The notes beneath the pieces are model-generated. The model saw nothing but the letters and a program-made list of their open reading frames with translations, was not told where the DNA came from and searched no databases. A stretch of 64,000 nt of DNA from Haplosporangium gracile. Its lineage: Eukaryota; Mortierellomycota; Mortierellomycetes; Mortierellales; Mortierellaceae. Below are positions 48,423 through 60,500 of the stretch, one piece after another (position 1 is the stretch's first letter; every line of letters begins with the position of its first letter). The stretch spans positions 1-64,000 of the forward strand of contig JAAAUF010000084.1 in the NCBI GenBank assembly GCA_015499985.1. The letters are read 5' to 3'. The position numbers and the translations under genes were made by a program.

Positions 48423-48430
48423 TATAAAAG
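48423..48430 (+). promoter_or_regulatory. TATA box candidate of the C2H2 gene
   Basis: TATAAAAG lies about 480 bp upstream of the ATG at 48914. It is followed at once by a 200-bp pyrimidine tract and a C/T-rich leader. An almost identical element (CATATAAAAG) precedes the CotH-like gene at 63073. A core promoter with a long pyrimidine-rich 5' UTR is inferred. Confidence 0.5.
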
Positions 48431-48462
48431 GCCAGGCCATCCCCCATTCCCTTCATCCCAAT

Positions 48463-48680
48463 CCTCCTCTTCCTCTTCTCTTCTCTTCTCTTCTCTTCTC
48501 TTCTCCTCTCTTCTTCTCTCTTCTTCTCTCTTCTTCTCTCCTCTTCTCTTCACTTCTTTTCTCTTCACTTCACTTCACTTCACTTCCCTTCTCTTCTCTT
48601 CCCTTCGTTTATCGTCGTTCTCTACATCCAGCCCTCGCCTTCCTTCCTTCCTTCTCTCTCTCTTCTTTCTGTTTTCTATC
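48463..48680 (+). repeat. Pyrimidine-rich tract with (CTTCT)n and (CACTT)n units
   Basis: Almost pure C/T on the plus strand, with several CTTCT and CTTCA pentamer or CTTCTCT units in tandem. It lies between the TATA candidate and the ATG of the C2H2 regulator, so it is likely in the 5' UTR. Length variation would be expected between strains. Confidence 0.8.
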
Positions 48681-48913
48681 TCCATACCCTTACTTCTCCC
48701 TCTCCACACGGTATCCATTTAATTACTTGCTTCCTTCCTTCCCTGCAACCCCTTTTTCCAAACAAAAATTCAAAATCCAAAAGACCCTTTTTTTCATCAT
48801 CGCAACATAAAAGACGTCTTTCCCTCTTGCTACTCTTCTCTTCTCTTCTTCACCTCTCCTTCTCGTTTACATTCACACTACTCTTAACCTACTCTCTTAT
48901 AAACTTAATAATA

Positions 48914-50158
48914 ATGAAGGCTTTCACCTCCTCGTCAGAATCCGATCAGGATATGCAAGCATCGCGTCCTTATGAGTGCCACCTGTGCGATAAATCCTTC
49001 TTCCGCCTCGAGCATCAAACCCGCCACATTCGCACCCACACCGGCGAGAAGCCTCACCCCTGCGACTTCCCCAACTGCGACAAGCGCTTCTCGCGCTCAG
49101 ACGAACTCACCCGCCACATGAAGGCCCACACCTCGGCATGTAAGAACGGCAATGCCGATCTCCTTTCGACCTCCCCTCATCACTATGCTACCTACCAGGA
49201 CTACCTCCAGGCTCAAGAATCCGCCGAGTGGGCTCGCAAGCATATCTGCCCCGTCCCCAACTGCTTCAAGTCCTTCACCCGATCCGGCCATTTGGCCCGC
49301 CACATTCGCTCCCATACCTCTGAAAAGCTGTTTGTCTGCCCCGTCGATAACTGCGGTCTAGGCTTCACTCGATCCGATGCCTTGCGCGAGCACTCACGAA
49401 CCCACTTTGCTCGCTCCCGCAGTCGCAAGTCCTCCGCAGAGGTTGGCCAAGACATCAACGATAAAGCCGCCAGCACAAGCACCAGCTGCAGCAGCAGCAA
49501 CAGCAACAGCGTGTCGCACTCTCCCGCGTCGACCGTTCGTTCCTCTATGTCGCCCTATCCAATGTCGCCCTCAATGTCAGAGTCGGACGAGCCACAGGAG
49601 TACCCCTCGTGGGCCAGGATGACCCCCATCCATCCCACCACTGCTCCTACTGTCGACATGGATCACCAGCAGCAGCAGCATCATCACATTCAGCAACAGC
49701 AACAGCAATACCATCAGTATAACCAGAGCCAGCAATATGCCCAAGAGTACCTCGGACCCATTTCAAGCAAGGGTCACCCCACGGGTGACGCGCTCCACAC
49801 GCCTCCCTACTCGCCTCCCATGTCGCCCCGCTATGGCAGCGCAAGCGCGGCCCGCTACTCGGTTGCACCCTACCCCCAGTTCAAGGCACACAACTCTGGA
49901 TACCCTTCTTCAATGATGGAGAGCAGCTACCACCCCCATCGCCAGCCTGGTCATCAGTATCCTTCGACCGCCTCGGCCGGTCCCTATGGATACAATCATC
50001 ACACGCAGGGTAGCCACGAGCGCATCCCTTTGCCATTGCCCTCGATCTCTGGCAACACCAACCATGGTATCCACAGCAACAATGGCAGCAGCAGCAACAG
50101 CAACAATGGATCAGACTTCAAACTGCCCCCCATCTCATCCCTCCTCCCTATCTTTTAA
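48914..50158 (+). CDS. C2H2 zinc-finger transcription factor, CreA/Mig1-like first finger pair
   Basis: A single exon of 415 codons (414 aa). Finger 1 (C22, C25, H38, H42; [17 protein letters not shown]) and finger 2 (C50, C55, H68, H72; [10 protein letters not shown]) have the recognition helices of CreA/Mig1, the glucose repressor that binds GC-box SYGGGG sites. A 38-residue spacer leads to a second pair, finger 3 (C112, C117, H130, H134; [10 protein letters not shown]) and finger 4 (C142, C147, H160, H164; [10 protein letters not shown]), which CreA/Mig1 do not have. The rest is disordered: Ser-rich, a His/Gln-rich tract (about 250-277), a Pro/Tyr-rich part and an Asn/Ser run before the short end [13 protein letters not shown]. 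It is probably nuclear. Gene length and fingers are certain; that it is the carbon repressor itself is not. The gene stands alone between two 12-13 kb gene-free flanks. Confidence 0.93.
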   Translation: MKAFTSSSESDQDMQASRPYECHLCDKSFFRLEHQTRHIRTHTGEKPHPCDFPNCDKRFSRSDELTRHMKAHTSACKNGNADLLSTSPHHYATYQDYLQAQESAEWARKHICPVPNCFKSFTRSGHLARHIRSHTSEKLFVCPVDNCGLGFTRSDALREHSRTHFARSRSRKSSAEVGQDINDKAASTSTSCSSSNSNSVSHSPASTVRSSMSPYPMSPSMSESDEPQEYPSWARMTPIHPTTAPTVDMDHQQQQHHHIQQQQQQYHQYNQSQQYAQEYLGPISSKGHPTGDALHTPPYSPPMSPRYGSASAARYSVAPYPQFKAHNSGYPSSMMESSYHPHRQPGHQYPSTASAGPYGYNHHTQGSHERIPLPLPSISGNTNHGIHSNNGSSSNSNNGSDFKLPPISSLLPIF

Positions 50159-50276
50159 TCTGTTTGTTTCTTTTTTTTTCTTTATTTTTTCTCACCCAAA
50201 GTGGACTTTCAACCCCACAAAAAAAAAAAAAGTCCGTCCGCCGAGTTTCGCTCTCCTTTATCCCAAGGAATGACCT

Positions 50277-50288
50277 AAAAGGGCTTTT
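50277..50288 (+). repeat. AAAAGGGCTTTT motif, copy 1
   Basis: Twelve-base motif 119 bp after the C2H2 stop codon, followed 9 bp later by a partial inverted half (AGCCCTTTC). The same 12-mer occurs at 52442-52453 on the plus strand and at 58643-58654 on the minus strand. It could be a 3'-end hairpin or a protein-binding site. Confidence 0.5.
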
Positions 50289-51490
50289 GCTCAAGTAGCC
50301 CTTTCTCTCTGTTCCTTCTTTTTGTGGACCCGACCCTGCTGGACCTGGACCATTTCTTTTTTTTTCCCACCCTTTCATCGCCCCTATTCTTATCCATCAT
50401 ATTCTGTACATAGCTCTGCCTTGCTCTCACCAATTGCTTTTTCCTTCCGTGGCGTCATTTCTCTTTGTATTGCTAGTTTTTCTTCTTTAGTTGCATATCA
50501 TTCACTCACATACACACTTGTACCATAACATAAAATTCACTTGCACTCTTCCTTCATGTCTAATTGCATTCATCATCAATAGTGGTATTCTTGTGTATAC
50601 TCAACTCACACTTCATCCTCCACAATTGCTAAAATAAAAATCCTAAACCAAAAACCAAACATGAACAAAAAAAAACTCCCACAGCTGAGAACCAAAATGC
50701 TCAGACCAGGCCATCCATTGTCCCGTTCCTTCAATGTCCAGTATTTGTATCCGCTCCGTTTCCTGCGAGGGGACCTCATCGGCTACTTTGCACTCTAAAT
50801 CCACTTTTGTCATATTTTATGTTCACCTCCCACTGTACAGCTCGTTCTTAAAAACGTCAAAAAACGTGCACCTTCTCCCTTCATTTCAAATATTCACTCC
50901 ACCTTGAAAACGTTGCAGTGTCGATTTCCATCTCAATAGATCTGTCTCACACACGCTCCCGGTGTGCGCACACTCGTTCCCCTTTTGCTCAATCTTTCGT
51001 GATCAACTATTTTTCTTGGGGAGGAAGGATAAAGTTGAGAAAGTACTATGCCCATTCAATCATCCATACTCACATCTGAGCTTCAAGTTACCAAACTATC
51101 TCCTTATGCATCTATATACTCTTTCTCTCTCTGACCCTTTTTTTGCGCCACGCCACCTCTTGGTTGGTGGTACTACAACTGTGGGGAAGGATACAAGAAC
51201 ACCTAGAGCATCTGTTGCTCTTGTTCTTGACAGACAAAGCAGGGGTACATGGAAGAGTGCTTCCTGCACAAGTACCAGTACCAATACCAGTACTAATGGC
51301 AGTAATTCTTCCTCCCTCCCTTCCTTCTTTGCGAAGCATGATCGTATCGTTCGTTGTGTTTGCGTTGTTTTGTGATCCTGACGTCTTTTTTGTGTTGAGT
51401 CTATCGGATCCATCCATCCGATGCATGCGCATGAAAAAAAAAAAAGTTCACTGAACCCAAGAAAAAGAAAACAATGCAACGTTTTTGATC

Positions 51491-51526
51491 TCCCCCTTCC
51501 TCTCCCCCTTCCTCTCCCCCTTCCTC
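51491..51526 (+). repeat. Three 12-bp minisatellite units
   Basis: Three perfect tandem copies of TCCCCCTTCCTC, followed by a partial fourth. Non-coding. Confidence 0.85.
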
Positions 51527-51659
51527 TCCCTCTTTCACCTCTCTCATTGCATCAAAGCCCATCAGATGGGGCTTTTCAATCCTCCTTCCCTCCCTTTCGC
51601 TCTCTCGTTTTCTATTTTCCTCACTCTGCAGCTTGACTTGAATTCAATGACCACTGTAA

Positions 51660-51683
51660 TGTGTGTGTGTGTGTGTGTGTGTG
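51660..51683 (+). repeat. (TG)12 microsatellite
   Basis: Twelve perfect TG dinucleotides in non-coding DNA; alternating purine-pyrimidine, so it can adopt Z-DNA in principle. Confidence 0.9.
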
Positions 51684-52441
51684 CGTTTTGTGCCATTGAT
51701 TATCCAATTGTTTCTTGGCTATGCACCATGCACGACCACCAAGGAAACAGAAAAAGATCAGGAAGGAAAAAAAAGACGCGATGTGCAGGACCGTTGGCCC
51801 GGTTTTTTTTTTTTTGTTTTCCCGTCCACCCTTCCTTATTGCTCTGCCTGTCTTCTTTGTCCTTCTGCGATTACCCTCTATTTTTGGTAGGCAGATTTTT
51901 TATCATGACGAGACTGGCGCTTTTTCAGGCGTCAGCCGCGCGAAATAAAAAAAAAAGAGCAGTGGCGCGCTTTTTAGCACAGAAGGGAGGCAGCGGAGCA
52001 AAACGCGGGAGGCGTCGGCTAGTGTAGAAACAGATCTCTGGATGTGTGTTTTTGTTATCATTCAGAGGAGGTTCTAGACTACAATAATAAACAAAAAAAA
52101 AAAAAAAAAAAGCGCGCGTATGGATCAACTGTATTTTTTTTTCTGCGTGAAAGTTGATACATTTTTCCCTTCACACTCGACAAAGAAATTGTGCCTGAAC
52201 AGATAAGTGCCGTGGCACAATCAAGACCGATCGAGTTATCCATTGACCAATGGACCCAAAAACTTGTTCAATGATTATTGATTGATAAAAAAAATACGTC
52301 TTTCATCAACAACCACAAAAAAAAAAATACTAATAAAAAGAAAGAGACAGTGTCCCTCCAAGAAAAAAAAACGCAGTCCATTACTTTGTATTTGGCCTTG
52401 AATATATGTGTTCACATTCGCCTAGTTACCGCTCCCCACAA

Positions 52442-52453
52442 AAAGGGCTTTTT
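52442..52453 (+). repeat. AAAAGGGCTTTT motif, copy 2
   Basis: Identical 12-mer, here extended on both sides by A and T (AAAAAAGGGCTTTTT). See copies at 50277 and 58643. Confidence 0.5.
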
Positions 52454-52785
52454 CGATCAAAAAAAAAAAAAAAAGCTTTTTGGGTTTTTTTTATGGGGTT
52501 GCATTAATATAAGGGAAGGGGTACACTAGAGAGCTGCAGGGTGAGTAAAGGCACCTCGTTTTTATTTTTTTTTATTTTGGTGGGTGAGTGAATTGGTGGC
52601 AGGTTACGGATGGATGATCAAGGATGGCGACGGACGGACGGAGGGACGAACGGAGGGAATCGAGGGAATAAGATAGCTCATAGCTCAGTATGTGATTAAT
52701 TAGCGATTGGAAGTCGAAACACCACAACAAAGACGGCCAGACGGAAAACAAGTGTGAGACGGACGGAAGGACGGAGGATAGGAGG

Positions 52786-52814
52786 GAGAGAGAGAGAGCT
52801 AGAGAGAGAGAGAG
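52786..52814 (+). repeat. (GA)n microsatellite
   Basis: GA repeats interrupted once by CT (GAGAGAGAGAGAGCTAGAGAGAGAGAGAG). Adjacent DNA has GGAC/GACG-rich strings. Non-coding. Confidence 0.8.
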
Positions 52815-54268
52815 CGATGGACAATCTTTTTTTGGGCGTGGGCGTTTTCGCAAGGCACATCAAAAACGTGGAGAGGTTGCAGCAGAGAAGTGGAGTACCG
52901 TACTGTCCATGCGATGTAGGTAAAGTAAAGTTAGTGGAGTAGCAACTAAGAGAGGTCGGTTAGTCATGTCATCACCCCAGCTTCCCTCACCCTCCTCCCC
53001 TTCTCTTTCTTGCGTTTTGCTCTTGCACTTGCAGTGCTCATCTAACCCACTCATTCATTTGCTTTCCCCACAGACACACAATCGTTGTTAGCGTATTGCC
53101 CATTTTCTTTTTGTTTGCGATATGCACAGTTTTGTGTATGTTCTGTGTAAACAAAGGAACGGCATCGCCGAGTGGACAGACAGATAGGGAGTCAGAGAAA
53201 AATAACAGCAATTATCGACAGCCTGCATCAATTTTGAGCGACAACAACATCAATGTCAACAACCATCTGAACAGAAAAAAGTCGCACGCTTTGACGATAA
53301 TTATGATTTTCTTCTAATCTTACAGCGAACCTTTGAGAAAAAACTGTAATAGACCACCTGTCTACAGCCTTCACAACAGCCACACATTCAACCATCTCAT
53401 TCTCAGCTCTAAGCCCGAGGGAGAAGCATAAAAAAAAATGGTGAGCCAACGAGAGTCATAGTTGTGGGGGAGAGGGGTACACTGAGAGAGATTTTCAAAG
53501 TTTGTGGGAAACAAGTCTCTAGCGCGAAAACCTTAGCTTCTCGGGTCACTCAAAAAGTGAATTACAATTTAGTTTTAGGGCGGGTGATGAATGCAGAGGA
53601 GGCAAGGTGGAGAGGATGGAGGGCGGGTTGCGAGAAATAGACTAGGGTGATGACGACTGTCCTCTTTTTTGTATTGTTTTGATTCGAGTGTCCATGGGAA
53701 AGTGCATTTAATCCAACTATTAAACACAATAATGGATGACAAGAAACAAATCGACAATGGCCCTATCTCATAGCCCATCCCTTCTACCTAACTTTTCCGT
53801 CGCCTAAACTACACACACCTTCACCTCTCCGATCCTTCTTGACCTTGCCCCTGTCTACACATGTGTTTTCTCAACAAAATTTCCTCGGCGTTATTACTGC
53901 TCCTCTCTTCATCTCGCCTATTGTCCAAAGGGGGGTTGTTGTTGTCTTTGACTCTTTGTTGATGTTTCTAGGTGTTAGTGCTTTGAATATCCGCTTCGCC
54001 TTTTCCCTCCTTTTTCCGACTACGGGTTTCGCTTTTGCCCATGTGTTCTTACTCCAACTATTCCACGCGTTGTATCTGGTCGGAGCTAGTGGTTTAAAGG
54101 ACAACATATATCAAGGCGCAGGTCTTAAAAACAAGAGACACGCGTCTTTTTTTTTTTTTTTTTTTGCGTTGTTTTGGTTGTTCAGGGTTCAAAAGTAGGA
54201 AAAAGAAAACAAAGGCGTGAGAGGATAAGGATTAACTGGATAACTCAAGAAGGTCTAACAGACAACTC

Positions 54269-54304
54269 ACTGACTGACTGACTGACTGACTGACTGACTG
54301 ACTG
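54269..54304 (+). repeat. (ACTG)9 microsatellite
   Basis: Nine perfect tetranucleotide units in gene-free DNA; a probable polymorphic marker. Confidence 0.92.
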
Positions 54305-57300
54305 ATAAGCCATGGCTTCCTTGGCTCAGACCGCGTCGTGATTTAAGTGTCCTTGTGTTGAATGTTGTCAGCGGACATTCCTGGCAATTTCCACGCTAAC
54401 ACCTTTCAATGCCCCTTTTCTTCCGCCTCTTTGGCCTTCTCGCCTCGTGAGAAACTAAAGCACCATCAACAAACCACCAAAGAAATAAGCCAACGAGGGA
54501 GCGACTGACTCGCCCTCTCCTTTGACAGGAAACGAAATAGCTGGGGCAATAGGGAGGAAGAAACATGGATAAAAAGGGGTGCAGTTTGTTTGTTTAGCTA
54601 CTTGACCAATGGGGAGGGTTCCTGGGCAGCTGGTTGTTGATGTTTGGTCTAGTTCGTGGACCTTGACATGAAAATATGACCTGAGACGCGTAACACGAGA
54701 AAAAAAAAAGACTGGTAAAAGTAACCCAGAAAGAGTTGGTCATGTCTGACGGAAGGACTTGTTCGAAGGAAGAAGAGCTGTTTGGTGTGCCCCTTTCATC
54801 CATCCTTCTCACTTTCCCACCACTCACAAATCTCAATGTTCACAGCAACAACAAACACGTGTATAACACATATATGGTTCGACCCTTTTTTACGTCAAAG
54901 TTAAAACTCTATGCGCGAACGCCCACGCCCACGCCGCCATCACCGCCGCATCCCAATGCATCCTAATGCATTTGGAAGGTCCGAGGGAGGAAGGAGTTAC
55001 AAATGTGTTATAAGCAATGAAGAACAAGTAACAGAACCGAGAAAAAAAGATGATGCGATGCAAGATCTGAGTGTGGCCCGACTTGGAGGAATAACCGAGG
55101 ATACCAATGTACTAGGTAGGAGTGAAAAGAAAGTGTCCTGGGTACGATGATTGTTTGTTGTATTGCCCAAGACAACAGAAGCAACAAAAGGGATCACGAA
55201 CAGATGACTTGACAAAGAAAAAGTGAAGGGGAAAAAAAGAAGAAAAGAAGTGGGTTGGACAATGAAATGGGTTGGATACGGGAGAAAGTGTACATGTTTG
55301 ATGAGAAGAGTGGTTCAGTCTCCAATGATCACAAAAAACCAACAACAAACGCATCATCCCTTGAATCGAGGTTCTTGAACCATGGCATGAGAGGCAATTG
55401 CATGTTGGGCGTAACTCAACAATCTAAATTGCCTCTTCGTTTTCTGACATCCTTCTTATTAGTGCAGGGCTCACCCACGGTTTTTCTTTCCCCCTTCATT
55501 CATCCCACTTTTCCGTGTTCTTCTCTCAAATATCGTTTAGGCAGGGACCTTGGGGATAGAAGGTTGGGGGGCAGAAGAAGGAATGCAAAATGTGCTTGCC
55601 GAACATTGCTCAGTTCACCCTCCGTCTGTCTCTCCCTCTGTCTTTCCTTGTCATTTTCTTCTTTCTTTTGGGAAGGTTGTACAACCATGGCACAACATGA
55701 ACGAACGGCCCGCCTTGCATTTTTTTCTCGTCTTCATCCAACCAACCAACCTGTCGCCTTCGTCCTTTCTGTCGCCATTTCTCTTCCCTCTTCTCATCCC
55801 ATCTCGAATCTTCGCCATTTCCCCTCTTTCCTTTGTATGCAATGTAATTGTGAGAATGAGAGCCGCGATTTGACTTGTCCGTGTTGACAACATGGTTTTT
55901 CTCTTTCTATTGTTATGGACACACCGCGGCCTTGCGTTAATTGCCTTCCTTTGTGTGTCCTTTAGCTTGATGTTTGTTTTTATTGTTTGATTTTGCTCAC
56001 CAAAGAGGTGCAGCAGTAACCCCAACACAATTAACGAACTTTTGTTTTTCGAAGAAAAGACGAACATGAACAACCACAGAATGCGACATTGCCATGGCCC
56101 GCGTGGGATGTTGTCCGAAAAATCGTTCTGGATGAAGACATCAGAGTTAGAGTTGTAAAACTCGATCAGAGATGTAGAGTACGATGGTTAAAATGGAGAA
56201 GGCCTGTCTGTCTGTCTCGTTCTTCTCTTTCTTTGGGCTCCTTGTACTTGTTTCTCCAATGTACTCTGTTTTTCCCTTGCATTCGATACTTTCCATTTTT
56301 TGAACGGTTGGCTAATTTTTTTTTTCTTTGTGCTCACCTCATCTCACCCACACATTCACTCACTCGTTTCGTTTGCGCCGATAATCTAACGTCTCACATT
56401 TTAGTGGGGTTGACGATGATGGCCGATGAAAAAAAAGTAGAGCGCAAAAACAAAGGGCAAAGTACACTTCATCAAATGATGCATGCTGTACGATCGCGGA
56501 AAGAAAGGAACGTCGAGAACACAAAAGACAAAAGGGCGTGGCTGACCTTGTCATTCTCTTTGGCCTTGTCATTAGCAGTGACAGTGCCACTGACCCACGG
56601 CCCTCCGTTTACCAGAAGACCATCACTCTATTTCATTCACTCTTTTCTTTCTTCCTTCCTTCATCCATTTACAACGGACGGATGGACGAGCGAAATACAA
56701 CATGCTCAAAGACGATAAACAAATGACATATAAAACAAATGGCGTTATGAAACTTCAAATAAACACAAGTCAAGGAAAAGTAACGAGGGTAGTAAAAAAA
56801 ACCCCCAGCATCAAGGGGCAAAAAAAAACACATATCAAAACTGAGTGGTTTACCACAAACAAACTCGGGTAGGCAATTTCAGGCAATGGGGACATGCTGT
56901 TGATTTGTTGATTATCGTTTTTTATTTCCACGGACCGATCCATCCTCAATTCAGATATACCGACTCAACCGAGCGAGAGGAGGAGCAGCGTGTCCACAAA
57001 AGCAGGTTTTTTTAACGCGTCTTTGATATGAGAAACAAATAAGAAAGAAAAAAAAAAGTGAGAAATACGAACAAACAAAGGCCGAGAGGACGAGAGGACA
57101 AGAGCTGAACACAAAGGGGTTTTCAATGAAGGTCCGCCAACAGAGAGAGCAAAGGCAAAAATAACAGGGTCAGCCAAGAAAAAAAATAATTAGTTGAACC
57201 TCTACAAACGGAAACTCAAAGATCGCTCTGTCTCCCATTCCCCTAATCCACATTTTTTATGCTCATCCATCCCGTTCGCCGGCTGGCCGGGCGTAGTCTG

Positions 57301-57959
57301 TAGGCTCAAACAGAGCTGACATTTTTTTTTTTTCAGGCCCAGTCAATAGTTTGGAATGACAACATTCGCCAACAATGAACGCTTTTGTTTTCTATCCCCG
57401 TTTGATCCTCCTCTTCCACCTCCTTTGTCGCCCTTGTCTGCTCCTCGCCATTTTTATCTCTCTCACCATTATCGCCATTTTTTTTTTGGCTCTCCATCGA
57501 TAAGAAAATAAAAGAAAAAACGCGTCCACCGACGCAAGATTTGTCTTTTAGTGCTCTCAGATATTATTTTTTTTTCACATACCTTCTCTGCTTTTGCTGC
57601 TAATTACGATCGTCCAACGGTTAGGCAGAACCATGCCGAGGTAAGCGAAGCCATGGTAATACCTTTAGGACAGAGCACATAAAAACTGCCCCTTTCTCTT
57701 CTCTTTTTAAAGTGAAGAAAGCGAAAGAACGAGAGAAGAAAAAAATAAGAATAGAAAAAAAAAGTATCGGCTGCATGCCCATCTCATATCGCGAATGTCC
57801 AAGGAGAAAAGTAAAAGTGCGATCGGTCTTATCGCTCAACTATCTTTTTTTTGAGATCATTTTATCAGTTCGTTCCACATTTTGTCGGTCTCAATTCAGT
57901 CAATGATCATTTTGTAGAGAGTGGAGGGAAAATATATTGAGAAGGTTAACGAGAAGAGA

Positions 57960-57980
57960 GAGGGAGAGGGAGAGAGAGAG
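57960..57980 (+). repeat. GA-rich microsatellite
   Basis: Imperfect (GA)n/(GGGAGA)n string in non-coding DNA. Confidence 0.7.
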
Positions 57981-58642
57981 ATAGCCCGTGTGTTCGAAAA
58001 TGATGTGATTTTTTGCTGATAGTGACAGAGTGTGAGAGAAGAGAGTAGGAGAATGAAAATAAGGGTCCTCCCACACAGCTTGTGGAGACCAAAGACTATT
58101 TCACTATCTACTGTAGAATTTTTTTTTCTCCTTGGCGCCTATCTCTATCTCCTATCTACTACCGTCAGCGTTTTGAACCTTTACTAGCGTGGAAAAAATG
58201 GAACATCGATCTGGCATCCATCTCGTCATCGGACAAGATTACACTCTTTGGGTCTCTCTTTATCTTTGTCTCCTTGATTTATTTATTCTTTTGATCGATC
58301 AAAAAAGCAATGCCTATGTTATTTCGTGCATCGATGGAAGACACTCTAGTCCAAACGCGTTTGGTTCCATCCAATGCGCCAGGGACATATTACGTTTTCG
58401 TCTTTTGACCCTTCTCCCTTTTTCATCTAAACGCCATAGATACAAACATCATCAAAACTCACTCTCTCTAGGTTTATCACTATCACTTAAAGAGTCAAAA
58501 TGGGTATGATGACCTGCACTGTGGCGATCGATAACAAAAAAACAAAATGTCGACATTTTTGTTCATTTGTCGGTGGTCAGTGAGACGATAATGCTACTTC
58601 CCCCCCTCCTTTTCCTTTAGCCCTAAAAAAAACTCTAAACCG

Positions 58643-58654
58643 AAAAGCCCTTTT
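58643..58654 (-). repeat. AAAAGGGCTTTT motif, copy 3
   Basis: Reverse-strand copy of the 12-mer found at 50277 and 52442; extended by a longer A run on the minus strand. Confidence 0.5.
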
Positions 58655-60242
58655 TTTTAGGGTCGGAGGCGAAATGGGGGAGGAGGGTCAGGAGAACTCA
58701 CACAAATACTTAACACACGGACCTGAGTCTGCAATAATAACAGACCCGGACAGATAAGACTTGTTTATGTTTTTTGGGGGGTCATTGGATTTTGTTTATG
58801 TGCGGGGGAAAGAAAGGATTAGACTAGTTCGTTGAGTGATCCAGGGAAGGGCGGGCATGGTGACCTGCCAACAACCCACAATGAAACGCCAATTGTCGGG
58901 TTGAAAGAAAGAAAAAAAAAAAGCAGAAAAACACATCGTGTTCGAATAAGGGAGGAAAAAAAGGCATGATACACGGACCAACTCTCCATGCACTGTTTGT
59001 ATAGTCCATTTTTCGTATCTATTTGCTTTTTGTACTGACGGACCCGTAAACCAATGTGAGAGTCCTCCGATAAACGACGCGTTTATCTTTTCCTCCTCTC
59101 TGTCCGTCATAGATTTGAGCCCCGTAATCATAAAAGACGCCACTAACTCATGGGTAAAATCTTACATCAAGCAAACCTTCGCCCTTTATTTTGCATTTCT
59201 TACCTTTTGGCATGGGTTTCTTGACCCTATACAATTTAAAACAGCGAGGAGAAAAGAAAAACCACCATCTAAACCGAAAAGAAAACACCCTCTTTTTTTG
59301 CTATTTCAGAAGGCACATGAGCGCTTGTTTTCTTCGTCCTTTCTTCTCCATACAAAGTCTTTCTTTGCTTTTCATCTTTGTCATGGTATGACGAAATAAC
59401 TACAACAACGGATGGCTTGGACAAGTTTATTCTCAAAGGAGAAAAAAACGAAAACAGCAGGCTATGTACTTGAGAAGGCATAAAGAAGCTGACAAACCAT
59501 CGGATGAAAACTGCCCCGCTCTTGTCTTGTCCTTGTAAAGTCAGCCTAGGGAGTAATAAAGGCTGAATGAAAAGAAAACGGAAGTTGGCACAAAAGGAAA
59601 CGAGCCAACGACAAAAACAAAAAACAAAAAGCAAAAAAATAAACAAAGAAACAAAAAAAAACAAAAAAATAAAAATCAAATGGTGCTCTGTGTGGGGGGA
59701 AGAAACTAAAAGGATGTCCCGAACATAACTTGATCGAGAAGGAGTATTAATTAACGCTCTTCACCAGCTATCGGAACGAACGTGAAAGACCACCCGGCTT
59801 GACCAAAGTACGGAACCTCTAAAAGTGTCCTATCTCTCCACATTTTTTTTTTAAACCTGTTTGTTTCACTTTGAACAACACGACGAAAACAACCCTCTTT
59901 TAAAACGACCCGCAAGGTTGTCAAGCAAAACTGCAAGGGTGGATGACAGACGAGCAAAAATATAATGAGAAATGCGGGGTAGGATGAACACAACTGAAAT
60001 ACTCTGCCGCTGCGCTCAGACTTGACCAAAGAATTTTTTAAAAATTTTATTGCGTCGTGAGTATACCTGCAGTAAACTAAAACTCCCTTTCGCCAGGCAG
60101 TCCTCACCATTCAAAAGAATATAAAAGTAAATGCCAAAAAAGCATAAAGATTACATCTAAACTGGGAAAAAAACAAGTGTATCGAAAACCGGAGGATGAA
60201 ACATGATAAATAAATTACAAAGAAGAATAATGTACAAAAAGG

Positions 60243-60500
60243 TTAGGTAGGGTGGTTGTTGTCGGCGAGGGGCGGCTCGATGGGGGGTGGTGGTAGTGGC
60301 GGTTGTTTCTCGTTCTGGCGTTTTTTCTCCGCCAGCTGGGCACGAGCCTGGTGATGGCCAGATCCATAGCAGCTAGAACGATCCGAGATTCGAAGGCCTG
60401 GCCTTCGAGAACGAAAGCAAAGTGGTACCTCCAAACGGTTGCTGAGTGACTCCGAGTAGAAGGGACTTGACCAAAGAGTAGGTCCATAATATGTGGCCAT
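60243..60500 (-). CDS. Possible small protein, 85 aa, hypothetical
   Basis: An ATG-started frame of 86 codons on the minus strand, in a locally GC-richer island inside AT-rich DNA. It begins MATYYGPTLWSSPFYSESLS, has a charged helix-like segment (QARAQLAEKKRQNEKQ) and a Pro-rich end (PPLPPPPIEPP). No family is recognised. A second, overlapping frame is also open (60215-60487), which lowers confidence in either. It could instead be the terminal exon of a longer gene on this strand. Confidence 0.25.
   Translation of the reverse strand: MATYYGPTLWSSPFYSESLSNRLEVPLCFRSRRPGLRISDRSSCYGSGHHQARAQLAEKKRQNEKQPPLPPPPIEPPLADNNHPT

Larger units (their letters stand above)
36499..48913. other. 12.4-kb stretch without a recognisable protein gene
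   Basis: Apart from the N gap, no frame here gives a domain, a credible start with splice pattern or a homologue I know. Frames are short and low in coding quality on both strands. The DNA has many A/T homopolymer tracts of 10-20 bp, purine or pyrimidine stretches, an 8-unit GTT repeat at 42046-42069 and scattered TATA-like motifs (39151, 41853). It lies directly upstream of the C2H2 regulator. It could be a large regulatory region, a source of non-coding transcripts or decayed repeats; the sequence alone does not decide. Confidence 0.6.

Noticed and set aside
48411..48722. Ser/Phe/Leu-rich open frame of 103 codons
   Set aside because: It is a translation of the (CTTCT)n pyrimidine tract in the leader of the zinc-finger gene.
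39600..59085. ACGCGT (MCB cell-cycle box) copies in the gene-free region
   Set aside because: About as many copies occur as expected for a 6-mer in this length, and they are also present in gene bodies and introns, so no enrichment is shown.
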